A DNA stretch of 64,000 bases from DASTFY01 sp963829955 (lineage in GTDB: Bacteria > Actinomycetota > Acidimicrobiia > Acidimicrobiales > Ilumatobacteraceae), in the NCBI GenBank assembly GCA_963829955.1, contig CAWHKS010000004.1:62001-126000 (forward strand), given 5' to 3'. A program made the translations under genes and the position numbers. The first letter of the stretch is position 1; every line of letters begins with the position of its first letter. The notes beneath the pieces were generated by a model. That model saw only the letters and a program-made list of their open reading frames with translations, ran no database searches and was not told the origin of the DNA. This document shows positions 56,432-64,000 of the stretch, one piece after another.

Positions 56432-57196
56432 GTGAGTGCGTTCGCCGGCGACATCGCCCTTGCCGCACGCCTGGCCAGCGAGGCGGGAGACCTGCTGCTC
56501 GCGCTCCGCGTCTCGGAGCTGGCCGGTGACGACCTGCGCAAGGCGGGCGATCACCAGTCCAACGAGCTGCTCCTCGAGCGGCTCGCCGCCGAGCGCCCGG
56601 ACGACGCCGTGCTGTCCGAGGAGAGCGCCGACAGCCCGGCCCGCCTGGCCGCGGAGCGTGTTTGGATCATCGATCCCCTGGACGGCACCCGGGAGTTCGG
56701 CGAGGTCCCCCGCGTGGACTGGGCGGTACACGTCGCCCTCTGGGTGGAGGGCCAGCTGGTGGCCGGCGCCGTGGCCCTGCCAGCCCTGGGTCGCACGTTG
56801 GTCTCGCACCCTGCAACCCCCCTTCCGCCCGCGCACGAGGGGCCATCCCGGCTCGTCGTCAGCCGTACACGCCCTCCCCAGGTGACGGCCGCCGTCGCCG
56901 ACGTGCTCGGCGCCGAACTGGTCCCCATGGGCTCGGCGGGAGCGAAGGCCACGAGCGTGCTGCTCGGCGAGTCCGACGTCTACCTGCACGGCGGCGGGCA
57001 GTACGAGTGGGACTCCGCGGCGCCGGTCGCGGTCTGCGCGGCCGCCGGGCTCCACACGACCCGCGCCGACGGCTCCCCCCTTCGGTACAACCAGGCGCGT
57101 CCGTGGCTGCCCGATCTCCTGATCTGCCGGCCCGAGCTGGCCGAGACCGTGCTGTCCGCCGTGGTGGCGGTCGGCGGCATCGACGCGGACGGCTAG
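56432..57196 (+). CDS. cysQ: 3'(2'),5'-bisphosphate nucleotidase / inositol monophosphatase family (CysQ)
   Basis: A 254-residue Mg-dependent phosphatase. LASEAGDLLLALR, KAGDHQSNELLLERL, VLSEESADSP (Glu ligand), WIIDPLDGTREFGE (metal site Asp-x-x-Asp-Gly) and GGQYEWDSAAPVAVCAAAG (last Asp). LDGTREF is typical of CysQ. It hydrolyses PAP, the by-product of sulfotransferases, to AMP, and three such enzymes follow downstream. Phosphatase action on inositol phosphates is the alternative. Confidence 0.9.
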   Translation: MSAFAGDIALAARLASEAGDLLLALRVSELAGDDLRKAGDHQSNELLLERLAAERPDDAVLSEESADSPARLAAERVWIIDPLDGTREFGEVPRVDWAVHVALWVEGQLVAGAVALPALGRTLVSHPATPLPPAHEGPSRLVVSRTRPPQVTAAVADVLGAELVPMGSAGAKATSVLLGESDVYLHGGGQYEWDSAAPVAVCAAAGLHTTRADGSPLRYNQARPWLPDLLICRPELAETVLSAVVAVGGIDADG

Positions 57197-57211
57197 CCGG
57201 CACGAGGCACC

Positions 57212-58444
57212 ATGCGCATCCTCCACGTCAACAAGTTCCTCTTTCGCAAGGGCGGAGCGGAGGGGTACATGGAGGATCTCGCCGCGCTCCAGGAGCGGGC
57301 CGGCCACAGCGTCGGGTACTGGGGGATGGACCACCCGCAGAACACCCACGTCGACCTGGCTGACACGTTCCCCTCCTTCGTCGAGTTCGACAACCCGCCG
57401 TCCGGTGTCGTCGAGCGGGCGAGGATGGTCGGCCGCATGATCTGGTGCCGCGAGGCGCAGCGGGGCATGGCCGAGGCGATCGAGCGGTTCCGGCCGGACG
57501 TCGCCCACCTCCACAACGTGTACCACCAACTCTCGCCCTCCATCCTGGCGCCGCTGCACGCCGCGGACGTGCCGGTGGTGCTCACCCTCCACGACTACAA
57601 GCTGGTGTGCCCGACGTACCAACTCCTCGACCACGGTGAACCGTGCACGGCGTGCGTCGGCGGGAAGTTCTGGAACGCACCGCTCAGGCGCTGCCGGAAC
57701 GGGTCGTTCCTGGCCAGCGCCACGATGGCCGCGGACCTGTCCGTCCACACACTGACCCGTTCGTACCGCCACGTCGACGCCTTCATCTGCCCGAGCCGCT
57801 TCCTGGCGGGGCAGATGGAGCGAGGCCGGGTCTACCCGGACCGCATGCACGTCATCCGCCACTTCGTCGACCTCGCCGGCGTCGAGGCGAAGTCCGAGCC
57901 CGGCGGCCACGCCGTCATCGCCGGTCGCATCTCGGCGGAGAAGGGGATCGACGTCGCCATCCGCGCCATCGGCCACCTGCCGGACGGCGTGCACCTCGAC
58001 GTCGCCGGTGACGGGCCGGCGCGCGCCGACCTCGAGGCCCTCGCCGCGGTCGAGGCCCCGGGCCGGGTCACGTTCCACGGCCGGCTCCCCAAGGGCGAGC
58101 TGCACGACCTGCTGCGCCGATCGGGGGTGGCGGTGGTGCCGAGCACCTGGTACGAGAACCAGCCGATGGCTGTCCTCGAGGCGCTGGCCGTCGGGCTGGC
58201 GGTCATCGGGTCGGACCTCGGTGGCATCCCGGAGCTGATCGACGCCGGCCAGGACGGCCTTCTCGTGCCGCCGGGCGATGACAAGGCGCTGGCGACGGCC
58301 ATCGGCGAGCTCCTGGGTGATGCCACGCGCGCCTTCGCGATGGGCCAGACTGGACGGCAGAAGATCGAGGCTGAGTTCCCACCGTCGTTGCATTTGGAAC
58401 ATGTGAGCGGGCTCTATCGCCGGATCGGCGCGAAGGGAGCCTGA
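57212..58444 (+). CDS. GT4 glycosyltransferase
   Basis: A 410-residue GT-B enzyme. RILHVNKFLFRKGGAEGYMEDLA opens the acceptor half with its Gly-rich loop. DVAHLHNVYHQLSPS ends the first Rossmann motif, and HAVIAGRISAEKGIDVAIRAI starts the donor half. MAVLEALAVGLAVIGSDLGGIPELI (the E-x7-E site) follows. It transfers a sugar from a nucleotide donor to a glycan acceptor, with retention. A CACVGG-type cysteine insert (EPCTACVGGKFW) may bind a metal. It follows cysQ by 15 bp. Confidence 0.9.
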   Translation: MRILHVNKFLFRKGGAEGYMEDLAALQERAGHSVGYWGMDHPQNTHVDLADTFPSFVEFDNPPSGVVERARMVGRMIWCREAQRGMAEAIERFRPDVAHLHNVYHQLSPSILAPLHAADVPVVLTLHDYKLVCPTYQLLDHGEPCTACVGGKFWNAPLRRCRNGSFLASATMAADLSVHTLTRSYRHVDAFICPSRFLAGQMERGRVYPDRMHVIRHFVDLAGVEAKSEPGGHAVIAGRISAEKGIDVAIRAIGHLPDGVHLDVAGDGPARADLEALAAVEAPGRVTFHGRLPKGELHDLLRRSGVAVVPSTWYENQPMAVLEALAVGLAVIGSDLGGIPELIDAGQDGLLVPPGDDKALATAIGELLGDATRAFAMGQTGRQKIEAEFPPSLHLEHVSGLYRRIGAKGA

Positions 58445-58445
58445 G

Positions 58446-59606
58446 TTGAAGATTGCGATGATCGGACAGCGGGGTGTTCCCGCCAGCTTCGGCGGTGTCG
58501 AGCGGCACGTCGAGGAGCTCGGCGCGCGCCTGGCCGAGCGGGGCCACGAGGTCGTGGTGTTCTGCCGGCACGGGTACGGCGACGACGAGCCGACGACGTA
58601 CCGGGGCATGGAGCTCGTGCACGTCCGTACGGTCGACTCCAAGCACCTCGAGTCGATCGTGGCCAGCGCGACGTCGACGCTCGGGACCATCGGCGGTGGG
58701 TTCGACATCGTCCACTTCCACGCCGTCGGACCCGGCCTGTTCTCCCCGTTCGCACGGTTGCTGACACAGGCGCGCGTCGTCCAGACGATTCACGGCCTCG
58801 ACGGTGAGCGCGCCAAGTGGGGTCGGCTGGCCAGCGTGCTGTTGCGTTTCGGCACGTGGCTCAGCGCCCGGGTGCCGGACGCAACCATCGCGGTGTCGAA
58901 GGCGCTGCAGGACGCGTACCGCGAGCGTTATCGCAGGGAGACCGTCTACATCGCCAACGGCACGCCCGAGGCGGAGCCCCGCGAGGCGCGAGGCATCACG
59001 GAGCGATGGGGGCTCACCAACGGCAGCTACGTGCTGGCCGTGGGCCGCCTCGTCCCGGAGAAGGCGCCCGAGCACCTGCTCGCCGCGTTTGCCGACGTGC
59101 CCGGCGATGTCCGCCTGGTGCTGGCCGGCGGTTCCAGCCACACGGACGAGTACGTGGCCGATCTCGAGGCGCGGGCCGCGGCGGATCCGCGCGTGATCAT
59201 GGCCGGGTACGTGTACGGCACCGAGCTCGAGGAGCTCTACTCCAACGCCGCCGTCTTCGTGCTGCCGTCGCTACTCGAGGGCCTGCCCCTGACCCTGCTG
59301 GAGGCGTCGAGCTACGGCTGCCCGATCGTGGCCAGCGACATCCCTCCCCACCTCGAGGTCATCGGCGCGTCCGGCCCGGGTGCCCGGCTCTTCCCGGCCG
59401 GCGACATCCATCAGCTCACCAAGGCCATCACCGAGACGCTGCAGGCGCCGCCGGAGGAGGAGCGGGCGGGCGCAGACGCGCTCTCCGAGCGGGTGCGCAC
59501 CACGTACTCCTGGGATACCGCCGCGGCCGAGACGGATGCCCTCTACCGCCAGGTGAGATCCCGCCGGTCGATCTTCCCCCTGGTGCGCCGGCGGACCCGT
59601 CGATGA
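58446..59606 (+). CDS. GT4 glycosyltransferase
   Basis: A 386-residue GT-B enzyme from TTG 58446, 1 bp after the previous stop. KIAMIGQRGVPASFGGVERHVEELGARLAERGHEVVVFCRHGY is the acceptor loop typical of bacillosamine/rhamnosyl or mycosyl GT4 enzymes. DGERAKWGRLASVLLRFG follows, then VLAVGRLVPEKAPEHLLAAF and LLEGLPLTLLEASSYGCPIVASDIPPHLEVI. A start at the next GTG is possible, but TTG keeps the first strand. The overlapping stop (ATGA) links it to the next gene. Confidence 0.9.
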   Translation: MKIAMIGQRGVPASFGGVERHVEELGARLAERGHEVVVFCRHGYGDDEPTTYRGMELVHVRTVDSKHLESIVASATSTLGTIGGGFDIVHFHAVGPGLFSPFARLLTQARVVQTIHGLDGERAKWGRLASVLLRFGTWLSARVPDATIAVSKALQDAYRERYRRETVYIANGTPEAEPREARGITERWGLTNGSYVLAVGRLVPEKAPEHLLAAFADVPGDVRLVLAGGSSHTDEYVADLEARAAADPRVIMAGYVYGTELEELYSNAAVFVLPSLLEGLPLTLLEASSYGCPIVASDIPPHLEVIGASGPGARLFPAGDIHQLTKAITETLQAPPEEERAGADALSERVRTTYSWDTAAAETDALYRQVRSRRSIFPLVRRRTRR

Positions 59607-60574
59607 CGCCTGGTCCGTCCGGTCCCGGCCAGGCGGCGGCCGACTACCGACCGCGTGTGCTGCTCGTCACCGGCTTCGGCCGCAGCGGGACCACGCTCGT
59701 CAACACGATCCTCGGCTCGACGCCCGGTGTCTTCGCCGCCGGCGAGGTCCGGTTCCTGTGGGAGCGGGGTCTGCTGGAAGGCCGGGCCTGCGGGTGCGGC
59801 GAGCCCGTGCGTTCCTGCCCCGTCTGGGGGCCGGTGGTCGAGAAGGCGTTCGGCAACCCGATGTCGATCGATCCCGCCGCGCTGATCGCGGAGGACGCCC
59901 GCGTCATGCGCACGCGCCAGCTGCCGTGGATGTTGGCGTCCCGATGGACGGGTGATCGGCTGGCATCGCGTCTGCACGCCCTGCCCGATGCCCTGACCGC
60001 GGTCTACCGCAGCATCCAGGACGTCACCGGCGCGGAGCTGATCGTCGATACGTCGAAGCCGCCGTCGTTCGGGTACGTGCTGCAACAGCTGGAAGGCATC
60101 GACCTCCGCATCGTGCACGTCGTGCGCGATCCGCGCGGCGTGGCCTATTCGTGGGGCCGGACGAAGGCCCTTGCCGACGGAGGCGAGCGGACGGAGATGC
60201 TGCGGCTCTCGCCGACCCAGAGCGCGCTGCAGTGGGACCTGTGGAATGGCGCCGCGGGGTGGCTGTGGGGCGGCTCCAACCGCTATCTCCGGCTGCGCTA
60301 CGAGGACCTCGCCTCCGATCCTCGCGCCACCCTGGCCCGGGTGATGGCCTTCGCCGGGGTGTCCCACCTCGAGCTGCCGTTCACGGCGCCCGACCAGGTG
60401 TCCACCACGACCGTCCACACGGTCGCCGGCAACGCGGACCGGATGCGCAGCGGCCCGTTGACCGTGCGCCTCGACGACGCGTGGACGACCGAGCTGCCGG
60501 CCGGCAGCCGCCGGCTGGTCTCAGCGCTCACCGCGCCGCTGCTGGCCCGCTACGGCTACCCCGTCTCCCACTGA
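59603..60574 (+). CDS. Sulfotransferase
   Basis: A 323-residue PAPS-dependent sulfotransferase. VLLVTGFGRSGTTLVNTIL is the 5'-phosphosulfate loop, and IVHVVRDPRGVAYSWGRTKA the 3'-phosphate block. YLRLRYEDLASDPRATLARVMAFAGV is the substrate/C-terminal motif. A CACGCGEPVRSCP segment near residue 70 is an extra Cys cluster (ACGCGEPVRSCP) of unknown role. Coupled to the upstream glycosyltransferase (ATGA). Acts on a glycan or lipid intermediate. Confidence 0.88.
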   Translation: MTPGPSGPGQAAADYRPRVLLVTGFGRSGTTLVNTILGSTPGVFAAGEVRFLWERGLLEGRACGCGEPVRSCPVWGPVVEKAFGNPMSIDPAALIAEDARVMRTRQLPWMLASRWTGDRLASRLHALPDALTAVYRSIQDVTGAELIVDTSKPPSFGYVLQQLEGIDLRIVHVVRDPRGVAYSWGRTKALADGGERTEMLRLSPTQSALQWDLWNGAAGWLWGGSNRYLRLRYEDLASDPRATLARVMAFAGVSHLELPFTAPDQVSTTTVHTVAGNADRMRSGPLTVRLDDAWTTELPAGSRRLVSALTAPLLARYGYPVSH

Positions 60575-60596
60575 CCATCCCCGAGGAACGCCCGTC

Positions 60597-61406
60597 ATGT
60601 CAGCGCCAGATCCCGGCACCGATCCCGTCAGCCCTCCGGAGATGTCAGGCCCACCGATCTTCGTCGTCGGCTGCCACCGCTCGGGCACGACGCTCTTCCG
60701 GCTCATCCTCGACTCCCACCCCCACATCAGCTGCGGCCCCGAGACGCGCTTCCTGGCCGATCTGGAGAAGATCACCAACGCCGACAACTGGCCACGCATG
60801 GAGTTGTACGGGTTTCCGAAGGAGTACTGGCACGGGCAGGTGGCGTCGTTGTTCAACGACTTCCAGAGCCGCTACGCGGCGCGGCGGGGCAAGACCCGCT
60901 GGGCTGACAAGACGCCGCTCTACGCAGGGCACCTCGACTACCTCAACGCGGTCTTCCCGGACGCGCTCTTCATCAACATCGTGCGCGACGGCCGCGACGT
61001 CGCGCGGTCCCACCGCGACACCTGGGGCTACGTGAGCGGGCTCAAGGCCATCGAGAAGTGGCCCCGGTACATCCGCATGGCGGAGAAGTTCGCGCCGAAG
61101 GTCGGTCCGGACCGCTACCTCGAGATCCGGTACGAGGAGCTCGTGGCCGATACCGAGAAGCAGATGCGCCAGGTGCTCGAGTTCGTGGGCGAGCCCTGGG
61201 ACGAGGCCGTCCTGCATCACACGGAGCATCCCCACGACGTGATGGGTCGGTACGACTCGTACACCGCGAAGCGCCGGTCGCAGCGCGGCGAAGGTGCCGT
61301 CTACCGCTCCCGCGTGGGGGGCGGCCGCAAGGCCAACGACCCGCTCATGAAGCTGCTGCTGCGCTGGCGGGCCGGCTCCACGCTCGAACGCATCGGCTAC
61401 ACATGA
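60597..61406 (+). CDS. Sulfotransferase
   Basis: A 269-residue sulfotransferase: PPIFVVGCHRSGTTLFRLILDSHPH, WADKTPLYAGHLDYLN, FINIVRDGRDVARSHRDTWGY, YLEIRYEELVADTEKQMRQVLEFVGEPWDE. RDGRDVARS is the usual 3'-phosphate loop. RBS GAGGAACG precedes the ATG. It is distinct from the other two in the cluster, so each may sulfate a different position. The stop overlaps the next start. Confidence 0.9.
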   Translation: MSAPDPGTDPVSPPEMSGPPIFVVGCHRSGTTLFRLILDSHPHISCGPETRFLADLEKITNADNWPRMELYGFPKEYWHGQVASLFNDFQSRYAARRGKTRWADKTPLYAGHLDYLNAVFPDALFINIVRDGRDVARSHRDTWGYVSGLKAIEKWPRYIRMAEKFAPKVGPDRYLEIRYEELVADTEKQMRQVLEFVGEPWDEAVLHHTEHPHDVMGRYDSYTAKRRSQRGEGAVYRSRVGGGRKANDPLMKLLLRWRAGSTLERIGYT

Positions 61407-62323
61407 GCCGGCGCAACGGCGGAGCGAGCGAGGCCCCGGTCTTCCTGATCGGTGCGCCGCGGTCGGGGACCAGCCTCCTCTACAAGAGTCTCGCCCTCCA
61501 CGACGGGCTCGGCTACATCTCGAACTACAACGAGCGGCTGCCCCGCTGGTCGGCCGCGGCAGCACTCAACCGGCTGCCCGCGGCCCTGCCGAGCGCCAGG
61601 CGCACGGTCTGGTTCGGCGGCGAGAACGGCAACGCGTACGTCTACAACGGGCGCCGGCCCCTGGCCCACAAGCTGCTCCCCATGCCGACCGAGGGAGAGT
61701 CGCTCTTCACCCGCTGCGGCATTCCGGAGGCGCCGGCGCCGCCCGACCTCCCGCACGCGGCCGCGGTGACCGAGTTGCGGTCCTCCTTCGCCCGCTTGCG
61801 GCGGTACGGCGGGGGCCAGCGCGTGCTGTGCAAGCGGATCGCCAACAACCTGCGTCTGCCACTCCTGGTGGAGGCGTTCCCCGACGCGACGTTCGTCCAG
61901 CTGACTCGCGACGGCCGGGCCGTGGCCTCGTCGCTGCGCAAGGTCAACTGGTGGCCGGGCTTCTGGGTGTTCTGGTACGGCTCGACGACGGACCAGTGGG
62001 AGGCCGCCGGTGGCGACCCCTGGGAGCTGGCCGCCCGGCACTGGGTGGAGGAGGTGCAGGCCCTCGAGACGGGCGTGCCCGCCATTCCCGAGGGACAGCT
62101 CGTCGACCTCCGCTACGAGGAGTTCGTGGCCGATCCGGTCGGGCGCCTGGCCGAGATCGCCGACCGGGCCGGCCTCCCCGCCAACGCCGGCTGGCTGGCC
62201 GAGCTGCGCCGGCTCTCCTTCCCTGACCACAACGAGTCGTGGAGGAGCCAGCTCGACGCCGACGCGCTGACCACGATCGAGCAGGTGCAACGTGACACCT
62301 TGCGGCGCTATGGCTACTCGTAG
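61403..62323 (+). CDS. Sulfotransferase
   Basis: A 306-residue sulfotransferase, MSRRNGGASEAPVFLIGAPRSGTSLLYKSL. The P-loop is APRSGTS, LCKRIANNLRLPLLVEAFPDATFVQLTRDGRAVASSLRKVNWWPG the 3'-phosphate region, and LVDLRYEEFVADPVGRLAEIADRAGLP the C-terminal motif. A Trp-rich stretch (WWPGFWVFWYG) is likely the acceptor pocket. ATG 61403 overlaps the previous stop. Third in the row. Confidence 0.88.
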   Translation: MSRRNGGASEAPVFLIGAPRSGTSLLYKSLALHDGLGYISNYNERLPRWSAAAALNRLPAALPSARRTVWFGGENGNAYVYNGRRPLAHKLLPMPTEGESLFTRCGIPEAPAPPDLPHAAAVTELRSSFARLRRYGGGQRVLCKRIANNLRLPLLVEAFPDATFVQLTRDGRAVASSLRKVNWWPGFWVFWYGSTTDQWEAAGGDPWELAARHWVEEVQALETGVPAIPEGQLVDLRYEEFVADPVGRLAEIADRAGLPANAGWLAELRRLSFPDHNESWRSQLDADALTTIEQVQRDTLRRYGYS

Positions 62324-62412
62324 TGGCCGGACAAGAGGGCTTCCGCCACTCTCCGGTGTCACCGCTGATCCCGCTCTGTAGGCCGAATTCCGCAGGGGAT
62401 AGCGTTCGAAAC

Positions 62413-63876
62413 GTGTCGGGTCCAGGGATTGTCCGCCCGCTGGTGACCGCCGCACTGACCATCGGACTGGTGGCAGCGTGTTCGGCCGGCGGTGGTGACG
62501 ATGCCTCGAGCGCGCCCCCGACGCCAGTGCCGAGCGTGGTCCTCCCGGAACCCACCCATCCGCCGGTCACCAAGTTCCCCGTCGGCGTGAAGTACGCCCG
62601 GGTGGCCTTCGACCGCTACCAACCGTGGTTGACCGAGCTGGGCGCGGGCAGCGGCACGTTCTACGAAGCGGTCCTGTGCGACGTCTCGTCGCAGCCGGGC
62701 ACCTACGACTGGTCCGAGCTCGACACCGTCGCCGACCAGGCCGAGTCCGTCGGGCACGAGCTCATGCTGAAGGTGCGGGTCGGCTCCTGCTGGGCCACCG
62801 GCGGCCAGGTCGGCGAGGCCCGGGGCGCCAAGGGCAAGACGGCGTCCGTCACCCCGACCGACATGGATGCCTACGACGAGTTCCTGCGGGCGCTGGTCGA
62901 GCGCTACGGGGCGCGCGGGGTCACCGAGTGGGCCATCGAGAACGAGATCAACAACACCGCGCAGTGGGCGGGAACGCCGGCCGAGTACGCGGCGCTCGTC
63001 GAGCACGCCGCAGAGGTCATCCGAGCCGCCCAGCCCGACGCCGTCATCCTCGACTCCGGCCTGTCGAGTCCCACGATGGGCACCGGAGTCGTGCTGGACC
63101 TCCTCGCGCAGGGCAAGGACGACGAGGCCCTCGAGGCCTACCAGCGCTATTACGCCCGCCGGCACACGTCCCGCACGCGCGACTACCCGGCCCTCAGCAC
63201 GCAGGAGGAGCTGCAGGCCCTCATCGCCACCGAGAAGTGGCAGTACAACAATGCTGTCATCGAGGCCACCCTCGGCCTGGCCGAGGACGGCGTCATCGAC
63301 CGGTTGCAGATGCACTTCTACGAGCGCTGGGACGCCGCGCCCCTCCTGATGGAGTTCTTCCGGTCGCGCATCCCGGCCGACATGCCGATCGAGGCCTGGG
63401 AGGTCGGCCTGTTCGACGTCGACGAGTCCAAGTCCGAGGCGGCGCTGACCGAGGAGGTCACCAAGACCGTCTCGCAGCTGCTGGCCTACGGCGCCGGGCG
63501 GGTGCTCTGGCTGCCGCTGGCCGCCGACCCCAACGGCACCGGTGGCGAGGAGAAGCGCTTCGGGCTGCTGGAGCCGGATGGCACGCCGCGGGCCGTCGCC
63601 GGGGCGTTCGAGGAGCTGGTCCGGGTGACCAACGGCGCCACGCTCCAGCCGCTCGACAGTGAGGGTCTGCTCGGGTTCGTCGCCCGGCAGGGCGAGAAGG
63701 CGACGGTCGTGGCCTGGGCCACCGACGAGGCGGTCGAGGCGGACTGGGCGGCCGGGGCAGGGAGCCTCCTCGGTGCCACGACGACGACGGAGAGCGGCGC
63801 CACCGGCATCGGCACCAGCCCCGTCATGGTCGAGGTTCCGATGGAGCAGGCCTCGGTGCTGGCGGGGGCGGCCTGA
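62413..63876 (+). CDS. Lipoprotein glycoside hydrolase-like protein
   Basis: A 487-residue protein from GTG 62413. LVTAALTIGLVAACS is a lipoprotein signal. The TIM-barrel part reads FPVGVKYARVAFDRYQP, YEAVLCDVSSQPGTYDWSELD, VTEWAIENEINNTAQW (acid/base Glu in the N-E pair, about residue 178), VIDRLQMHFYERWD and MPIEAWEVGLFD (candidate nucleophile Glu). The fold resembles clan A endo-glycosidases (GH39/GH5/GH10). Its C-terminus is beta-rich. It would process or trim the locus's own glycan outside the cell. Earlier starts (62323) extend through non-coding-like sequence. Confidence 0.8.
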   Translation: MSGPGIVRPLVTAALTIGLVAACSAGGGDDASSAPPTPVPSVVLPEPTHPPVTKFPVGVKYARVAFDRYQPWLTELGAGSGTFYEAVLCDVSSQPGTYDWSELDTVADQAESVGHELMLKVRVGSCWATGGQVGEARGAKGKTASVTPTDMDAYDEFLRALVERYGARGVTEWAIENEINNTAQWAGTPAEYAALVEHAAEVIRAAQPDAVILDSGLSSPTMGTGVVLDLLAQGKDDEALEAYQRYYARRHTSRTRDYPALSTQEELQALIATEKWQYNNAVIEATLGLAEDGVIDRLQMHFYERWDAAPLLMEFFRSRIPADMPIEAWEVGLFDVDESKSEAALTEEVTKTVSQLLAYGAGRVLWLPLAADPNGTGGEEKRFGLLEPDGTPRAVAGAFEELVRVTNGATLQPLDSEGLLGFVARQGEKATVVAWATDEAVEADWAAGAGSLLGATTTTESGATGIGTSPVMVEVPMEQASVLAGAA

Positions 63877-63895
63877 TGAGCGGGCGGTCGGAGCG

Positions 63896-64000
63896 ATGAA
63901 AGGCCCGGAGCTGCTCGACGGCAAGACCGGTGTGCGTCGGCTGGCCTTCGAAGTCCGCCGCCACACGCGCTGGGCGCGCGAGGAGGGCATCGCCAAGCTC
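63896..64000 (+). CDS. Unidentified protein, N-terminal fragment (partial)
   Basis: An ATG ORF open to the window end: MKGPELLDGKTGVRRLAFEV then a basic helix. GGTCGGAG before the ATG is a fair Shine-Dalgarno. Too short to identify; probably the next gene of the glycan locus. Confidence 0.4.
   Translation, partial: MKGPELLDGKTGVRRLAFEVRRHTRWAREEGIAKL

Noticed and set aside
56348..58708. Minus-strand open frame of about 790 codons
   Set aside because: It lies antisense to CysQ and a GT4 gene with clear motifs. No domain is visible on the minus strand.
1..64000. CRISPR arrays, insertion sequences, prophage or integrase genes
   Set aside because: No repeat-spacer pattern, transposase, integrase or phage structural genes were seen on either strand.

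Overview
This window is high-GC, gene-dense DNA from an actinobacterium, most likely an uncultured or little-studied lineage near the Acidimicrobiia (lineage is inference). Support: the rpsF-ssb-rpsR-rplI-dnaB order, an ino1-PadR pair, a DUF5318 protein, a luciferase-like (F420-type) oxidoreductase, many GTG starts, and a recurrent TANNNT element 6-9 nt before start codons that suggests leaderless transcripts. I saw no IS element, prophage or CRISPR array. One tRNA (Gly, CCC) is present.

Layout. 1-9.8 kb: tail of a histone-deacetylase-like gene, CCA tRNA nucleotidyltransferase, a broken methyltransferase, an amidohydrolase, ino1 with its PadR regulator and a 21-bp operator, small conserved proteins, a Tat phosphatase, then the ribosomal/replication block ending in dnaB (11.3 kb). 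11.3-13.7 kb: VOC protein, EamA transporter, HD hydrolase. 13.7-27.7 kb: a nitrogen/amine catabolism region with aminotransferase, TetR, acyl-CoA dehydrogenase, a NicD-like hydrolase, a NicX-like dioxygenase, a glutamine-synthetase-like ligase, a branched-chain-type ABC importer (LivJ, LivF, LivH and a LivM-LivG fusion), a glutamine amidotransferase, MarR and a gamma-aminobutyraldehyde-type dehydrogenase. This resembles import and gamma-glutamylation or oxidation of an amine. 27.7-34.1 kb: envelope proteins, including a tight five-gene operon of secreted or unusual proteins behind a good promoter. 34.3-40.5 kb: META lipoprotein plus a complete kynurenine/3-hydroxyanthranilate cluster (kynA, kynU, kmo, HAAO, ACMSD, RidA-type deaminase). 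40.4-49.6 kb: mixed enzymes (AKR, FAD monooxygenase, FGE-like protein lacking one cysteine, VOC, LLM, EVE), tRNA-Gly, dcd, PhoX. 49.9-56.3 kb: FtsX-type permease, HdrD-like membrane Fe-S protein, cNMP-binding protein, and a GlnR-like winged-helix protein with PII. 56.4-64 kb: a surface-glycan locus with CysQ, two GT4 glycosyltransferases, three sulfotransferases and a lipoprotein glycosidase. CysQ would recycle the PAP made by the sulfotransferases.

Two cross-cutting observations matter most. First, at least nine genes, including essential rpsF, carry single-base frameshifts, and about six of these sit in or beside a GCGCG tract. This looks like a sequencing artefact with a motif preference rather than gene decay. 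Second, a roughly 95-bp two-hairpin intergenic repeat occurs twice, at 6751-6845 and inverted at 47402-47497. The least explained gene set is the 29962-33596 operon, which encodes a secreted cysteine-containing protein, a lipoprotein, a beta-lactamase-fold protein with Cys in place of the nucleophilic Ser, a small protein and a secreted metzincin-type protease.
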